Shown here: positions 26,394-37,754 of the stretch, one piece after another
How the letters are laid out: each line of letters starts with the position of its first letter
Numbering within the stretch: the first letter of the stretch is position 1
Assembly: GCF_025506355.1 (NCBI RefSeq)
Contig: NZ_JANZYP010000066.1
Coordinates: 1-58,512 of the forward strand
Reading direction: 5' to 3'
Length of the DNA stretch: 58,512 bases
Source of the DNA: Sphaerisporangium corydalis
GTDB taxonomy: Bacteria > Actinomycetota > Actinomycetes > Streptosporangiales > Streptosporangiaceae
Position numbers and translations under genes: made by a program
Notes under the pieces: generated by a model
Seen by the model: only the letters and a program-made list of their open reading frames with translations
What the model was told of the DNA's origin: nothing
Databases searched by the model: none

Positions 26394-27185
26394 GTGAGCG
26401 CGCTGACGGTCCTCGCCGACGGAGAGTTCGAAGCCCCCGGGCCTTCGATCTTCGACTTCCCCCCGCTGTGGCAGGGCGCCCCGGTTTGGGCGAACAAGCC
26501 GGTGCTGCTCGCCCTGCTCGGGGCGCTGCTGGTGTGTGCGCTCGCCTGGAGCGCCTTCGCCCGGCCGAAACTCGTGCCTCGCGGCATTCAGAACATCGGC
26601 GAGCTCGGCTATCTCTTCGTCCGTGACCAGGTCGCCCGCCCGTTCCTGGGCAAGGACGCCGAGCGCTGGATGCCGCTCATGGTCACGCTGTTCTTCCTGA
26701 TCCTCCTCTGGAACCTGTTCGGCGTCGTGCCGTTCGTCCAGATCCCGATCGCCTCCCACATCGCCTTCCCGCTGGTCTTCGCGATCACGATCTATGTGAT
26801 CAAGATCTACCTGGGGATCAAGCACCAGGGGTTCATCGGCTACTTCAAGAACATGATGTTCCCGCCGGGACTGCCGAAGGCCATCTACGTCCTGCTCGCC
26901 CCCATCGAGTTCCTCTCGAACATGATCATCGCGCCGTTCACGCACGCGGTCCGACTCTTCGCCAACATGTTCGCCGGTCACATGCTCCTGGCGTTCTTCA
27001 GCGCGGTCGGCTTCTGGTTCCTGTTCGAGAGGCTCACCGTCACCGGTGCCGCGGTCGGCGTCCTGGGCGTGGTGATGACGATCGTCATGACGGGCTTCGA
27101 GATCTTCATCGAGTTCCTGCAGGCATTCCTGTTCACGATGCTGGCCGCGATGTACATCGGCGGCTCGCTGAACCCCGAGCACTGA
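26394..27185 (+). CDS. atpB: ATP synthase Fo subunit a
   Basis: A 263-aa membrane subunit forming the proton half-channels. GTG 26394 follows GGAGGGAA. Helices are clear throughout. The conserved fourth-helix block NMIIAPFTHAVRLFANMFAGHML contains the essential Arg facing the c-ring, and the last helix has FEIFIEFLQAFLFTMLAAMYIGGSL. First structural gene of the atp cluster. Confidence 0.97.
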   Translation: MSALTVLADGEFEAPGPSIFDFPPLWQGAPVWANKPVLLALLGALLVCALAWSAFARPKLVPRGIQNIGELGYLFVRDQVARPFLGKDAERWMPLMVTLFFLILLWNLFGVVPFVQIPIASHIAFPLVFAITIYVIKIYLGIKHQGFIGYFKNMMFPPGLPKAIYVLLAPIEFLSNMIIAPFTHAVRLFANMFAGHMLLAFFSAVGFWFLFERLTVTGAAVGVLGVVMTIVMTGFEIFIEFLQAFLFTMLAAMYIGGSLNPEH

Positions 27186-27210
27186 GTCTCTCCCACTGAC
27201 CTGGTCCTGA

Positions 27211-27484
<274 letters not shown>

Positions 27485-27517
27485 TAACGCGAAATCCCCT
27501 GACGGAAGGCTGCAGCC

Positions 27518-28066
27518 ATGACTCTGGGAGCCGGACTCCTCGCCGCGGAGGCGGAAAACCCGCTCATCCCGCATGCTTACGAGCTCATCGTCGGCGGCTT
27601 CGCGTTCCTGATCGTCTTCGTCGTCGTCGGCAAGATCCTCACCCCGCGCATCCAGAAGACGCTGGAAGAGCGGACCGAGGCCATCGAAGGCGGCATCAAG
27701 AAGGCCGAGGATGCCCAGGCCGAGGCCCAGCGCACGCTGGAGCAGTACAAGGCCAAGCTGGACGAGGCCCGTCACGAGGCTTCCCGCATGCGGGAAGAGG
27801 CTCGCGAGCAGGCCGCCCAGATCAAGACCGACCTCCGCGAGGAGGCGCAGGCCGAGGCGCGGCGCCTGATCGAGGCGGCGCGCGCGCAGATCGAGGCCGA
27901 CCGTCAGCAGGCGTTCGCCCAGCTCCGCGGTGAGCTCGGACGCCTGGCGACCGACCTCGCCGGCCGCATCGTCGGCGAGTCGCTGGAGGACGAGACCCGG
28001 CAGAGCCGCGTCGTGGACCGGTTCCTCGAGGAGCTCGAGTCCACCGACGGGGCGGCGGTCCGCTGA
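27518..28066 (+). CDS. atpF: ATP synthase Fo subunit b
   Basis: A 182-aa peripheral stalk subunit. One membrane helix at ~22-42 (ELIVGGFAFLIVFVVVGKIL) precedes a long charged helix (about 50-150) that dimerises and reaches F1. The C-terminus meets the delta subunit. ATG 27518; the stop shares one base with the atpH start (TGATG). Confidence 0.95.
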   Translation: MTLGAGLLAAEAENPLIPHAYELIVGGFAFLIVFVVVGKILTPRIQKTLEERTEAIEGGIKKAEDAQAEAQRTLEQYKAKLDEARHEASRMREEAREQAAQIKTDLREEAQAEARRLIEAARAQIEADRQQAFAQLRGELGRLATDLAGRIVGESLEDETRQSRVVDRFLEELESTDGAAVR

Positions 28067-28875
28067 TGAGGGGCCTGAGCCGTAGCTCGTTCGCCGACGT
28101 CGAGGAGCGCTTCAACGCGGTGGCCGCGACGGCCGACCTCGGCTCCCTGGCCGAGGACCTGCACGGCGTCGCCGTCCTGCTGGACGACCAGCACGGGCTT
28201 CGCCGCAACCTCGCCGACCCTGCCCGCCCCGCGGAGCAGAAGGCCGAGGTCGTGCGGTCCCTGCTGGACGGCAAGATCGGTGACGCCGCCCTGGAGACGG
28301 TCGTCGCGGCCGTCTCCGCCCGCTGGTCGAGGTCACCCGACCTGCCCGACTCGCTGGAGCGGCTCAGCGTCGTGGCCTCGGCCGCCGAGGCGGAGTCCCA
28401 GGGCGTGCTCGACGACGTGGAGGACGAACTGTTCCGGTTCGGCCGCATCGTCGAGGCCAACCCCGGGCTGCGCCTGGGGCTGGCCGACCCGGCCGTGGCG
28501 GGCGAGCCCAAGCGCGGGCTGCTGGTGGAGCTGATCGGCAGCAGGGTCGCCCCGGCGACGTTGCGGCTGGTCACGCAGCTCGTGCTGCACCCGCGGGGAC
28601 GTAGCTTGGAAAGAGGGCTGGAGGAGTACATCCGGCTCGTGGCGGAGCAGCGGCAGCAACTTGTCGCCGTGGTGCGCAGCGCGGTTCCGCTGACCGACGG
28701 GCAGAGGCAGCGCCTCGCCGCCTGGTTGCGCACCACGTACGGACGCGAGGTGCACCTCAACATCGAGGTGGACCCGCGGGTGCTCGGTGGGTTCTCCGTC
28801 CGGCTGGGCGACGAGATCATCGACACCACGATCGCAGGACGTATCGAAGAAGTCCGCCGCCGGTTGGCCGGCTAG
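28066..28875 (+). CDS. atpH: ATP synthase F1 subunit delta
   Basis: A 269-aa subunit linking stalk b to F1. The C-terminal ~100 residues (VLHPRGRSLERGLEEYIRLVAEQRQQLVAVVRSAVPL...LGGFSVRLGDEIIDTTIAGRIEEVRRRL) are the conserved delta core. It is longer than the ~180 aa E. coli protein, as is usual in actinobacteria, and far shorter than the mycobacterial b-delta fusion. Coupled to atpF by the one-base overlap. Confidence 0.94.
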   Translation: MRGLSRSSFADVEERFNAVAATADLGSLAEDLHGVAVLLDDQHGLRRNLADPARPAEQKAEVVRSLLDGKIGDAALETVVAAVSARWSRSPDLPDSLERLSVVASAAEAESQGVLDDVEDELFRFGRIVEANPGLRLGLADPAVAGEPKRGLLVELIGSRVAPATLRLVTQLVLHPRGRSLERGLEEYIRLVAEQRQQLVAVVRSAVPLTDGQRQRLAAWLRTTYGREVHLNIEVDPRVLGGFSVRLGDEIIDTTIAGRIEEVRRRLAG

Positions 28876-28915
28876 GAGTGTCAGGGCGGCCGATGAAAAG
28901 GGAGACTGAAGAGAG

Positions 28916-30565
<1,650 letters not shown>

Positions 30566-30568
30566 CTC

Positions 30569-31471
30569 ATGGGTGCCCAGCTCAGACTGCTGCGACGGCG
30601 GATCAGGTCGGTGAAGTCCACGGCGAAGATCACCCGCGCCCAGGAGCTCATCGCCTCGTCCCGCATCATCAAGGCGCAGCAGCGCATGGAGGCGGCCGTG
30701 CCGTACGAGCGCGAGATCACTCGCGCCGTGTCGGCCGTGCTGTCCAACAGCGCCGACACCGACCACCCGCTGACCGTCGCCAAGGAGCGGCCGACCTCGG
30801 CCGGCGTGCTGATCGTGACCAGCGACCGCGGTTTCGCCGGAGGCTTCAACGCCAACATCCTGCGCGAGGCCGAGGCGCTGGCCGGTCACCTCCGCGGCCG
30901 TGACATCGAGGTCAAGCCGTTCGTCGTGGGCCGCAAGGGCATCGGCTGGCACCGGTTCCGCGGCAGGGAGATGAGCGGGGAGTGGTCGGGCTTCTCCGAC
31001 AGCCCCACCTACAACCACGCCAAGGAGATCGCCGAGGCGCTGGTCGGCGCCTTCGTGGACGAGAACGGGATCGACGAGATCCACGTCGTCCACACGCAGT
31101 TCGTGTCGATGTTGTCGCAGGAGGTGCAGGTCAAGCGGATCCTGCCGCTCGAGGTGGAGGAGACCACCGAAGAGCCGGTCGACGGCCCGCTGCCCTACTA
31201 CGAGTTCGAGCCGACCGCCGGTGAGGTGCTGAACCAGCTCCTTCCCCGGTACATCGAGTCGCGCATCTTCAACGCGCTGCTCCAGTCGGCCGCCTCCGAG
31301 CACGCCGCCCGCCGCCGGGCCATGAAGTCGGCGACCGACAACGCCAACGAGCTCATCCGCACGTTCACGCAGAAGATGAACCAGGTGCGCCAGGCCGAGA
31401 TCACCCAGGAAATCAGTGAGATCGTCGGTGGCGCCAACGCGCTGGCCGACGCCTCAGCGGGGAAAGAGTGA
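30569..31471 (+). CDS. atpG: ATP synthase F1 subunit gamma
   Basis: A 300-aa central shaft subunit, starting 3 nt after atpA. The N-terminal helix RRRIRSVKSTAKITRAQELIASSRI and the C-terminal helix MKSATDNANELIRTFTQKMNQVRQAEITQEISEIVGGANAL are the coiled coil that turns inside alpha3beta3. The central Rossmann-like part (VTSDRGFAGGFNANIL) is normal. Confidence 0.96.
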   Translation: MGAQLRLLRRRIRSVKSTAKITRAQELIASSRIIKAQQRMEAAVPYEREITRAVSAVLSNSADTDHPLTVAKERPTSAGVLIVTSDRGFAGGFNANILREAEALAGHLRGRDIEVKPFVVGRKGIGWHRFRGREMSGEWSGFSDSPTYNHAKEIAEALVGAFVDENGIDEIHVVHTQFVSMLSQEVQVKRILPLEVEETTEEPVDGPLPYYEFEPTAGEVLNQLLPRYIESRIFNALLQSAASEHAARRRAMKSATDNANELIRTFTQKMNQVRQAEITQEISEIVGGANALADASAGKE

Positions 31472-32908
<1,437 letters not shown>

Positions 32909-32916
32909 CAACTGGG

Positions 32917-32943
32917 TGCCGGTACGGCCCCGCCGTACCGGCA
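32917..32943 (+). promoter_or_regulatory. strong hairpin between atpD and atpC
   Basis: TGCCGGTACGG and CCGTACCGGCA form a perfect 11-bp stem with a 5-nt loop, 9 nt after the atpD stop and 18 nt before the atpC start. It could partly terminate or process the mRNA, lowering epsilon relative to beta. Confidence 0.6.
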
Positions 32944-32960
32944 TTCGAGGAAGGTGTGAG

Positions 32961-33362
32961 ATGGCAAAGCTGCGCATCGGCGTCGTGTCGCCGGAACGTG
33001 AGATCTGGTCCGGCGAGGCCGACATGGTGATTGCCAAGACCGTGGACGGCGAGATCGGTATTATGCCGAACCACGCGCCCGTGCTCGGCGTCCTCGTCGA
33101 GGGCGGTGTGCTCCGCATCAAGCGCGGCGACGGCGACGACGTCGTCGCGGCCGTTCACGGCGGGTTCATCTCCGTGGCGAACAACGACGTGTCGGTCCTG
33201 GCCGAGACGGCCGAGCTCGGGTCCGAGGTGGACGTCGCGGCGGCGCGTGACGCGCTTCAGCGGGCGCTCGCGTCCGTCGGGGCCGACGGTGACGACACCG
33301 ACGCCCAGATCGAGGCCAAGCGCGCGCGGGCGAGGCTGCGCGCGGCCGGCGAAGAGGTCTGA
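32961..33362 (+). CDS. atpC: ATP synthase F1 subunit epsilon
   Basis: A 133-aa central-stalk subunit. ATG 32961 follows GAGGAAGG. The N-terminal beta-sandwich (LRIGVVSPEREIWSGEADMVIAKTVDGEIGIMPNHAPVLG) is diagnostic. The C-terminal helical pair is present but short. Last structural gene of the operon. Confidence 0.95.
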   Translation: MAKLRIGVVSPEREIWSGEADMVIAKTVDGEIGIMPNHAPVLGVLVEGGVLRIKRGDGDDVVAAVHGGFISVANNDVSVLAETAELGSEVDVAAARDALQRALASVGADGDDTDAQIEAKRARARLRAAGEEV

Positions 33363-33393
33363 TCAGCAACGAACAGGAAAGTGGGGGGCGACG

Positions 33394-33780
33394 ATGGCGG
33401 CGCTGGACATACTGATAGCCGTTGTGGCGGTCGCCCTCCTTGTCGTCCTCCGGGGGATCGTGCTCGCACGATCCCGGGGGACGGTCGTATGCAGTCTCCG
33501 CACAAGCGATCACGCTTGGAGAAGCGGGGTGGCCCGCTACGCGGGCGGAGAACTCCATTGGATCCCGTTCCTGGGACTGCGACTGAGGCCGCGCCACGCT
33601 ATCGCGAGGCGCGGCCTCACCGTTTCCACCCGTCGCCCCCTCGTCGGTGAGGAGGGCCCGGCCGGCTACTGGACGGTCGACTGCGCCGGGGTGTCGCTGG
33701 CCATGAGCGAGGACGCGCTCACCGGCTTCCTGGCCTGGGTCGAGTCCGCCCCGCCGAGCGCCCACCTGGACGCCGCGTAG
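33394..33780 (+). CDS. DUF2550 membrane-anchored protein
   Basis: A 128-aa protein with one N-terminal membrane helix (LDILIAVVAVALLVVLRGIVLA) and a small basic, beta-rich domain (GTVVCSLRT...WRSGVARY..ELHWIPFLGLRLRPRHAI). This is the DUF2550 family that follows atpC in many actinobacteria (Rv1312 in mycobacteria). ATG 33394 is preceded by a G-rich site, 31 nt after atpC, so it probably belongs to the atp transcript. Function unknown. Confidence 0.85.
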   Translation: MAALDILIAVVAVALLVVLRGIVLARSRGTVVCSLRTSDHAWRSGVARYAGGELHWIPFLGLRLRPRHAIARRGLTVSTRRPLVGEEGPAGYWTVDCAGVSLAMSEDALTGFLAWVESAPPSAHLDAA

Positions 33781-33798
33781 CCCCTCCGCCGTTTCGGG

Positions 33799-34389
33799 TC
33801 AGCGGGTGCCGCCGGGCTTCCAGAGGATCTCCTCGCCCTTCGCGGCGGTGCGGCACAGGATGAACATCAGGTCGCTCAGCCGGTTGAGGTACGTGGCGGT
33901 GAGCGGGTTCACGTCCTCGTGCGCCTCGAGCGCCGACCAGGCCGTCCGCTCGGCCCGCCGCACGGTCGTGCGGGCGACGTGCAGGAGCGCGGTGCCGGGC
34001 TCGCCGCCCGGCAGGATGAAGCTGCGCAGCGGCGTCAGCTCCTCGTTGAACCGGTCGCACTGCCCCTCCAGCCACTCCACGTAGGACGGCTCCACCCGCA
34101 GCGGCGGGAACTCCGGGTTCTCGGTGACCGGCGTGCACAGGTCGGCTCCGACGTCGAACAGCTCGTTCTGGACGCGCACCAGCACCTCGGCGATCTCCGG
34201 CGGCAGCGCGCCCATCGCGAGCGCGACGCCGATCGAGGCGTTGGCCTCCTCCACGTCGGCGTAGGCGGCGAGCCGGGGGTCGATCTTGCGCGTGCGGCTC
34301 ATGTCGCCGAGGGTCGTGGTGCCGTCGTCACCGGTGCGGGTGTAGATCTTCGAGAGCACCACGGGCTTGTCGTTGTCAGCTCGCGTCAT
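33799..34389 (-). CDS. cob(I)alamin adenosyltransferase, PduO type
   Basis: A 196-aa trimeric enzyme adding the adenosyl group of ATP to cob(I)alamin. The N-terminal ATP-binding motif YTRTGDDGTTTLGDM and the RRAERTAWSALE helix are diagnostic of the PduO/CobA-type-2 family (mycobacterial Rv1314c sits in the same place). It converges on the DUF2550 gene across 18 bp. The cofactor serves methylmalonyl-CoA mutase, consistent with the epimerase gene elsewhere in this window. Confidence 0.93.
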   Translation of the reverse strand: MTRADNDKPVVLSKIYTRTGDDGTTTLGDMSRTRKIDPRLAAYADVEEANASIGVALAMGALPPEIAEVLVRVQNELFDVGADLCTPVTENPEFPPLRVEPSYVEWLEGQCDRFNEELTPLRSFILPGGEPGTALLHVARTTVRRAERTAWSALEAHEDVNPLTATYLNRLSDLMFILCRTAAKGEEILWKPGGTR

Positions 34390-34518
34390 GCCACCAGCGT
34401 AACGGCCGCGGAATCCACCACTCCGGGGGGATTTGCCCAGGGAGAGGCATAGGGCGCGGATCGCTGGGCAGGGTTTTCACGCGGTCTTTCACGGGGCCGC
34501 CGGACAGGAGGAGGCGGC

Positions 34519-34836
34519 ATGCCACGCCGGAGCGTTCCGGGATACCAGGTGGTCAGCGTCGGATCTCGTCTCGACGTGGGCACGGTCGCGAGGGTGCGTC
34601 CCCGCCTGCACGCGGCGGTCGACGCCGGCGACGGTGACATGATCGTCGACCTGTCGGAGCTGGAGATGATCGACGCGGCCGGTCTCGGGGTGCTCGTCGG
34701 CACTCATCGCCGGGCGCTGCGCGCGGAGCGCCGCCTGGTCCTGCGTGCGGTCCCGCCCCGCGTCATGCGGGTGCTCGCCATCACCCGCCTCCACCGCGTG
34801 CTCCGGGTCGAGCTCGAGCCGGCGGCGGTGGCCTGA
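34519..34836 (+). CDS. STAS-domain protein lacking the phosphoserine
   Basis: A 105-aa single STAS domain of the anti-sigma-factor antagonist type. ATG 34519 follows AGGAGGAGG. VDLSELEMIDAAGLGVLVG is the family signature, but the serine that is normally phosphorylated (D-S-S/T-G-L) is Ala53 here. It would therefore not be switched off by an anti-sigma kinase in the usual way. A basic, arginine-rich C-terminal half is also notable. No kinase or sigma gene is adjacent. Confidence 0.85.
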   Translation: MPRRSVPGYQVVSVGSRLDVGTVARVRPRLHAAVDAGDGDMIVDLSELEMIDAAGLGVLVGTHRRALRAERRLVLRAVPPRVMRVLAITRLHRVLRVELEPAAVA

Positions 34837-34842
34837 CCGGCG

Positions 34843-35451
34843 TCAGTAGCCGAACGAGCGCCGGAAGATGTGCACCGCGGTCTCGATGAGGTTCTCCAGC
34901 GGGGGAGGGACGTCGGCCAGCACCCACTCGATGAGGAGCTCCTGGATCGCGCCCACCATGCCGAGGGACAGCAGGTGGGTCCACTCAGGCAGGTCCTCGG
35001 GCAGGTCTCCCAGGGTCTCCTCGATGATGGTGGTGAAGTCCGTCACGGCGCGTTGGCGGTGGCCGGTGAGAATGTCACCGGCCCGCCGCACCTCCAGGTG
35101 CATGATCCGGGCCCGCCGGGCGTCCCGGGTGACGAAGGTGATGTACTCCCGGATCCCCGCCTGGATCCGGCGGGCCGGATCAGGGGGTGCCTCTCCGATG
35201 GCCTTGGCGACGGTGAGGAGGGTCTCCTGGACGCAGCGGTCGTAGACCGCCCGCATCAGGTCCTCGCGCCCGGTGAAACATTCATAGAATGCCCGGTTCG
35301 ATATGCGGGCCGCGGCGCACAACCGTTCGATTGTGGTCGCGGTGAATCCCGCGCCGGCGAACAACGTGTAAGCGGCCGTCAGCAACCGCTCCCTGCGGTC
35401 GGCTAATCGCTGCTCCGCCGTCATTCCCCGGTAGTCGCGTCCCGTCGCCAC
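34843..35451 (-). CDS. TetR-family regulator
   Basis: A 202-aa transcription factor. The N-terminal helix-turn-helix is TIERLCAAARISNRAFYECFTGREDLMRAVYD (about residues 39-70); the rest is an all-helical ligand domain. It reads in the same direction as, and 80 bp downstream of, the aldehyde dehydrogenase gene, so it could be co-transcribed or have its own promoter in the AT-richer gap 35452-35531. Ligand unknown. Confidence 0.9.
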   Translation of the reverse strand: MATGRDYRGMTAEQRLADRRERLLTAAYTLFAGAGFTATTIERLCAAARISNRAFYECFTGREDLMRAVYDRCVQETLLTVAKAIGEAPPDPARRIQAGIREYITFVTRDARRARIMHLEVRRAGDILTGHRQRAVTDFTTIIEETLGDLPEDLPEWTHLLSLGMVGAIQELLIEWVLADVPPPLENLIETAVHIFRRSFGY

Positions 35452-35531
35452 TGCTCACCTCGCGTCCTGCTGGCCCCGTAGGAACCCATCATTATGGACG
35501 CAAGATCGTTTTTCGGGAAGTATCGGGACAA

Positions 35532-37019
35532 CTAGCTCTTGCGACGGCCGTGGAGGAACGTCACCATCTTCACGAGTCGCTCCAGGTCAGCGGGCTTCCG
35601 GCCGAATGAGGTCAGATTCATTCCCGGTATGGCGAAACGCTGGCGGGAGATCGCCTTCGGCCGGGCGAACTCGCGGAGCCCGTCCGCGCCGTGGATGCGC
35701 CCGAACCCCGACTCTCCCACACCCCCGAACGGCAGGGCGGGCACTCCGGCGAAGGAGATGACCGAATTGATGGCCGTCATGCCGGTCAGCATCGCCCGGG
35801 CCAGCTCCATGGAACGCCGGACGTTGCCCGAAAAAACGGTGCCGCCCAGGCCGTAGGCGACGGCGTTGGACTTCCGCAGCGCCTCCTCCAGGGTCGCCAC
35901 CCTGCTCACCGTGATCGTCGGCCCGAAGGTCTCCTCGCGCACCGCGCTGGACTCCTCGGGGACGTCGGTGAGCACCACCGGGTCGGCGTACGGGGGCCGC
36001 ACCGAGTCCACGCCGCCCACGACGGCCTTGCCGCCCTTGGCGAGCGCGTCGCCGACGTGGCGGCGGATCACGTCCGCCTGGGCCGGCATGGTGATCGGCC
36101 CGTAGTCCTCTCCGCTTCGCACGGCCAGGGCCCGGTCGGTGACCTCGCGCAGGAACTCGTCGTAGACCCGGTCCAGCACGTACACCCGCTCGACGCCCAC
36201 GCACGTCTGCCCGGAGTTGGACATGGCGCCCCACACGGCCGCGTCGGCGGCGGCGGCGAGGTCGGCGTCCTCGTCCACGATCAGCGCGTCCTTGCCGCCG
36301 CACTCCGCCACGATGGGCGTCAGGTTCGCGGCGCAGGCGGCCATGACCCGCTTGGCGGTGGCCGTGGACCCGGTGAAGGCGATCTTGCGGATGCCCGGGT
36401 CGGCGGCGAGCGCGGCGCCGGTCTCCCCGAGGCCGGTGACCACCTGGAGCACCTTACGCTCCGGGACGCTCTCGGCGAACAGCTCGGCCAGCAGCACCCC
36501 GACCCCGGGGGTCAGCTCGCTGGGCTTGAACACCACCGCGTTCCCGGCGGCGAGCGCGTACGCGATCGAGCCCATCGGGGTGAACAGGGGGTAGTTCCAC
36601 GGGCCGATCACGCCGACCACGCCCAGGGGGAGGTACTCCAGGGTGGCGGCGAGGTTGATGCCGATCAGGCCGGTCGGGACCCGGCGGCGGCCGAGGACCT
36701 TCGGCGCGTTGCGCGCGGCCCAGTCGAGATGGGTGATGGCGAGCACCGTCTCCAGCGTGGCGTCGCCGATCGGCTTGCCGGTCTCCTCGCCGATCAGGGC
36801 GGCGACCCGGGTGAGGTTCTGGGTGAGGACCGCCTTGAAGTCGAGCAGCCGCCGCCTGCGCCCGTCGAACCCGAGCCCCGCCCACCACACGGCCGCCTCG
36901 CCGGCGCTCTCCACCGCCGCCCGCACGGCCTCCGCGTCATGGAGCGGGTGGGTGCCGACGACCGCGCCCGAGGCGGGGTTCACGGAATCGAAGGTGCGGT
37001 GCTCGGTAGCCGTTGACAT
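35532..37019 (-). CDS. NAD(P)-dependent aldehyde dehydrogenase
   Basis: A 495-aa ALDH-superfamily enzyme oxidising an aldehyde to the acid. The catalytic Cys is C273 in NSGQTCVGVERVYV and the general-base Glu is E239 in AECGGKD, where the usual EL/MGGK is ECGGK. The cofactor region has GPWNYPLFTPMGSIAYALAAGN and FTGSTATAK. The C-terminus with PFGGVGESGFGRIHG is of the succinate-semialdehyde or coniferyl-aldehyde type. Substrate cannot be fixed. ATG 37019 with GGAGAC upstream. The neighbouring TetR gene is the likely regulator. Confidence 0.92.
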   Translation of the reverse strand: MSTATEHRTFDSVNPASGAVVGTHPLHDAEAVRAAVESAGEAAVWWAGLGFDGRRRRLLDFKAVLTQNLTRVAALIGEETGKPIGDATLETVLAITHLDWAARNAPKVLGRRRVPTGLIGINLAATLEYLPLGVVGVIGPWNYPLFTPMGSIAYALAAGNAVVFKPSELTPGVGVLLAELFAESVPERKVLQVVTGLGETGAALAADPGIRKIAFTGSTATAKRVMAACAANLTPIVAECGGKDALIVDEDADLAAAADAAVWGAMSNSGQTCVGVERVYVLDRVYDEFLREVTDRALAVRSGEDYGPITMPAQADVIRRHVGDALAKGGKAVVGGVDSVRPPYADPVVLTDVPEESSAVREETFGPTITVSRVATLEEALRKSNAVAYGLGGTVFSGNVRRSMELARAMLTGMTAINSVISFAGVPALPFGGVGESGFGRIHGADGLREFARPKAISRQRFAIPGMNLTSFGRKPADLERLVKMVTFLHGRRKS

Positions 37020-37080
37020 GGCGTCTCCTTCTCGGGCCCTCGCGGCCGTCCGTCCCCGGATCCGGTGTCCCGGGACGGCT

Positions 37081-37098
37081 GTCCCCGGCGAGGGGGAC
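37081..37098 (-). terminator. hairpin downstream of the response-regulator operon
   Basis: GTCCCC and GGGGAC pair over a 6-nt loop, about 40 nt past the minus-strand response-regulator stop and upstream of the aldehyde dehydrogenase gene. Short stem, so modest support. Confidence 0.35.
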
Positions 37099-37136
37099 CT
37101 GGGGCCACGATAGTCCCATCGTTGCGGGAGAAACCA

Positions 37137-37754
37137 TCAGAGAAGTCCTCGGCCGAGCGCGGTCGTGACGGCGGCCGTGCGGTCGGAGACGCCCAGCTTG
37201 CCGAAGACGCGCAGCAGGTGGGTCTTGACCGTCGCCTCGCTGATGAACAGCGCCCTGCCCACCTCGGCGTTGGTCAGCCCCCGTGCCACCAGCGCCAGCA
37301 CCTCGGTCTCCCGCTTGGACAGCGACTCGGCCACCGGCGCGCGCATGCGGGTCACCAGCCGGGTGGCCACCGACGGCGACAGCACGGTCTCGCCGCGCGC
37401 CGCGCCGAAGACCGCGGCGACCAGTTCGGCCCGCGAGGTGTCCTTGAGCAGGTAACCGGCGGCCCCGGCCTCGACGGCACGCACGATGTCCTGGTCGGTC
37501 TCGTAGGTGGTCAGGACGATCATCCGGCTCCGCCCGCCCTGGGCGACGATGCGCGCGATGGCGCCCACGCCGTCACCGCCCGGCATGCGCAGGTCCATGA
37601 GGATCACGTCCGGGTCCAGTTCGAGGGCACGCACGACCGCCTCGCCGCCCGAGCCTGCCTCCCCGGCGACCTCGATGCCGGGATCGGCCTCCAGCATGCC
37701 CCGCAGCCCTTCGCGCACCACGGGATGGTCGTCGACGATCAGCACGCGGATCAC
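37137..37754 (-). CDS. NarL/FixJ-type response regulator
   Basis: A 205-aa two-component regulator. The receiver domain has the phospho-acceptor D54 in VILMDLRMPGGDG, with DDH near the N-terminus. The C-terminal LuxR-type helix-turn-helix is LSKRETEVLALVARGLTNAEVGRALFISEATVKTHL. Its GTG start overlaps the stop of the kinase gene (GTGA). Last gene of the ABC-kinase-regulator operon, so it likely controls that exporter. Confidence 0.94.
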   Translation of the reverse strand: MIRVLIVDDHPVVREGLRGMLEADPGIEVAGEAGSGGEAVVRALELDPDVILMDLRMPGGDGVGAIARIVAQGGRSRMIVLTTYETDQDIVRAVEAGAAGYLLKDTSRAELVAAVFGAARGETVLSPSVATRLVTRMRAPVAESLSKRETEVLALVARGLTNAEVGRALFISEATVKTHLLRVFGKLGVSDRTAAVTTALGRGLL

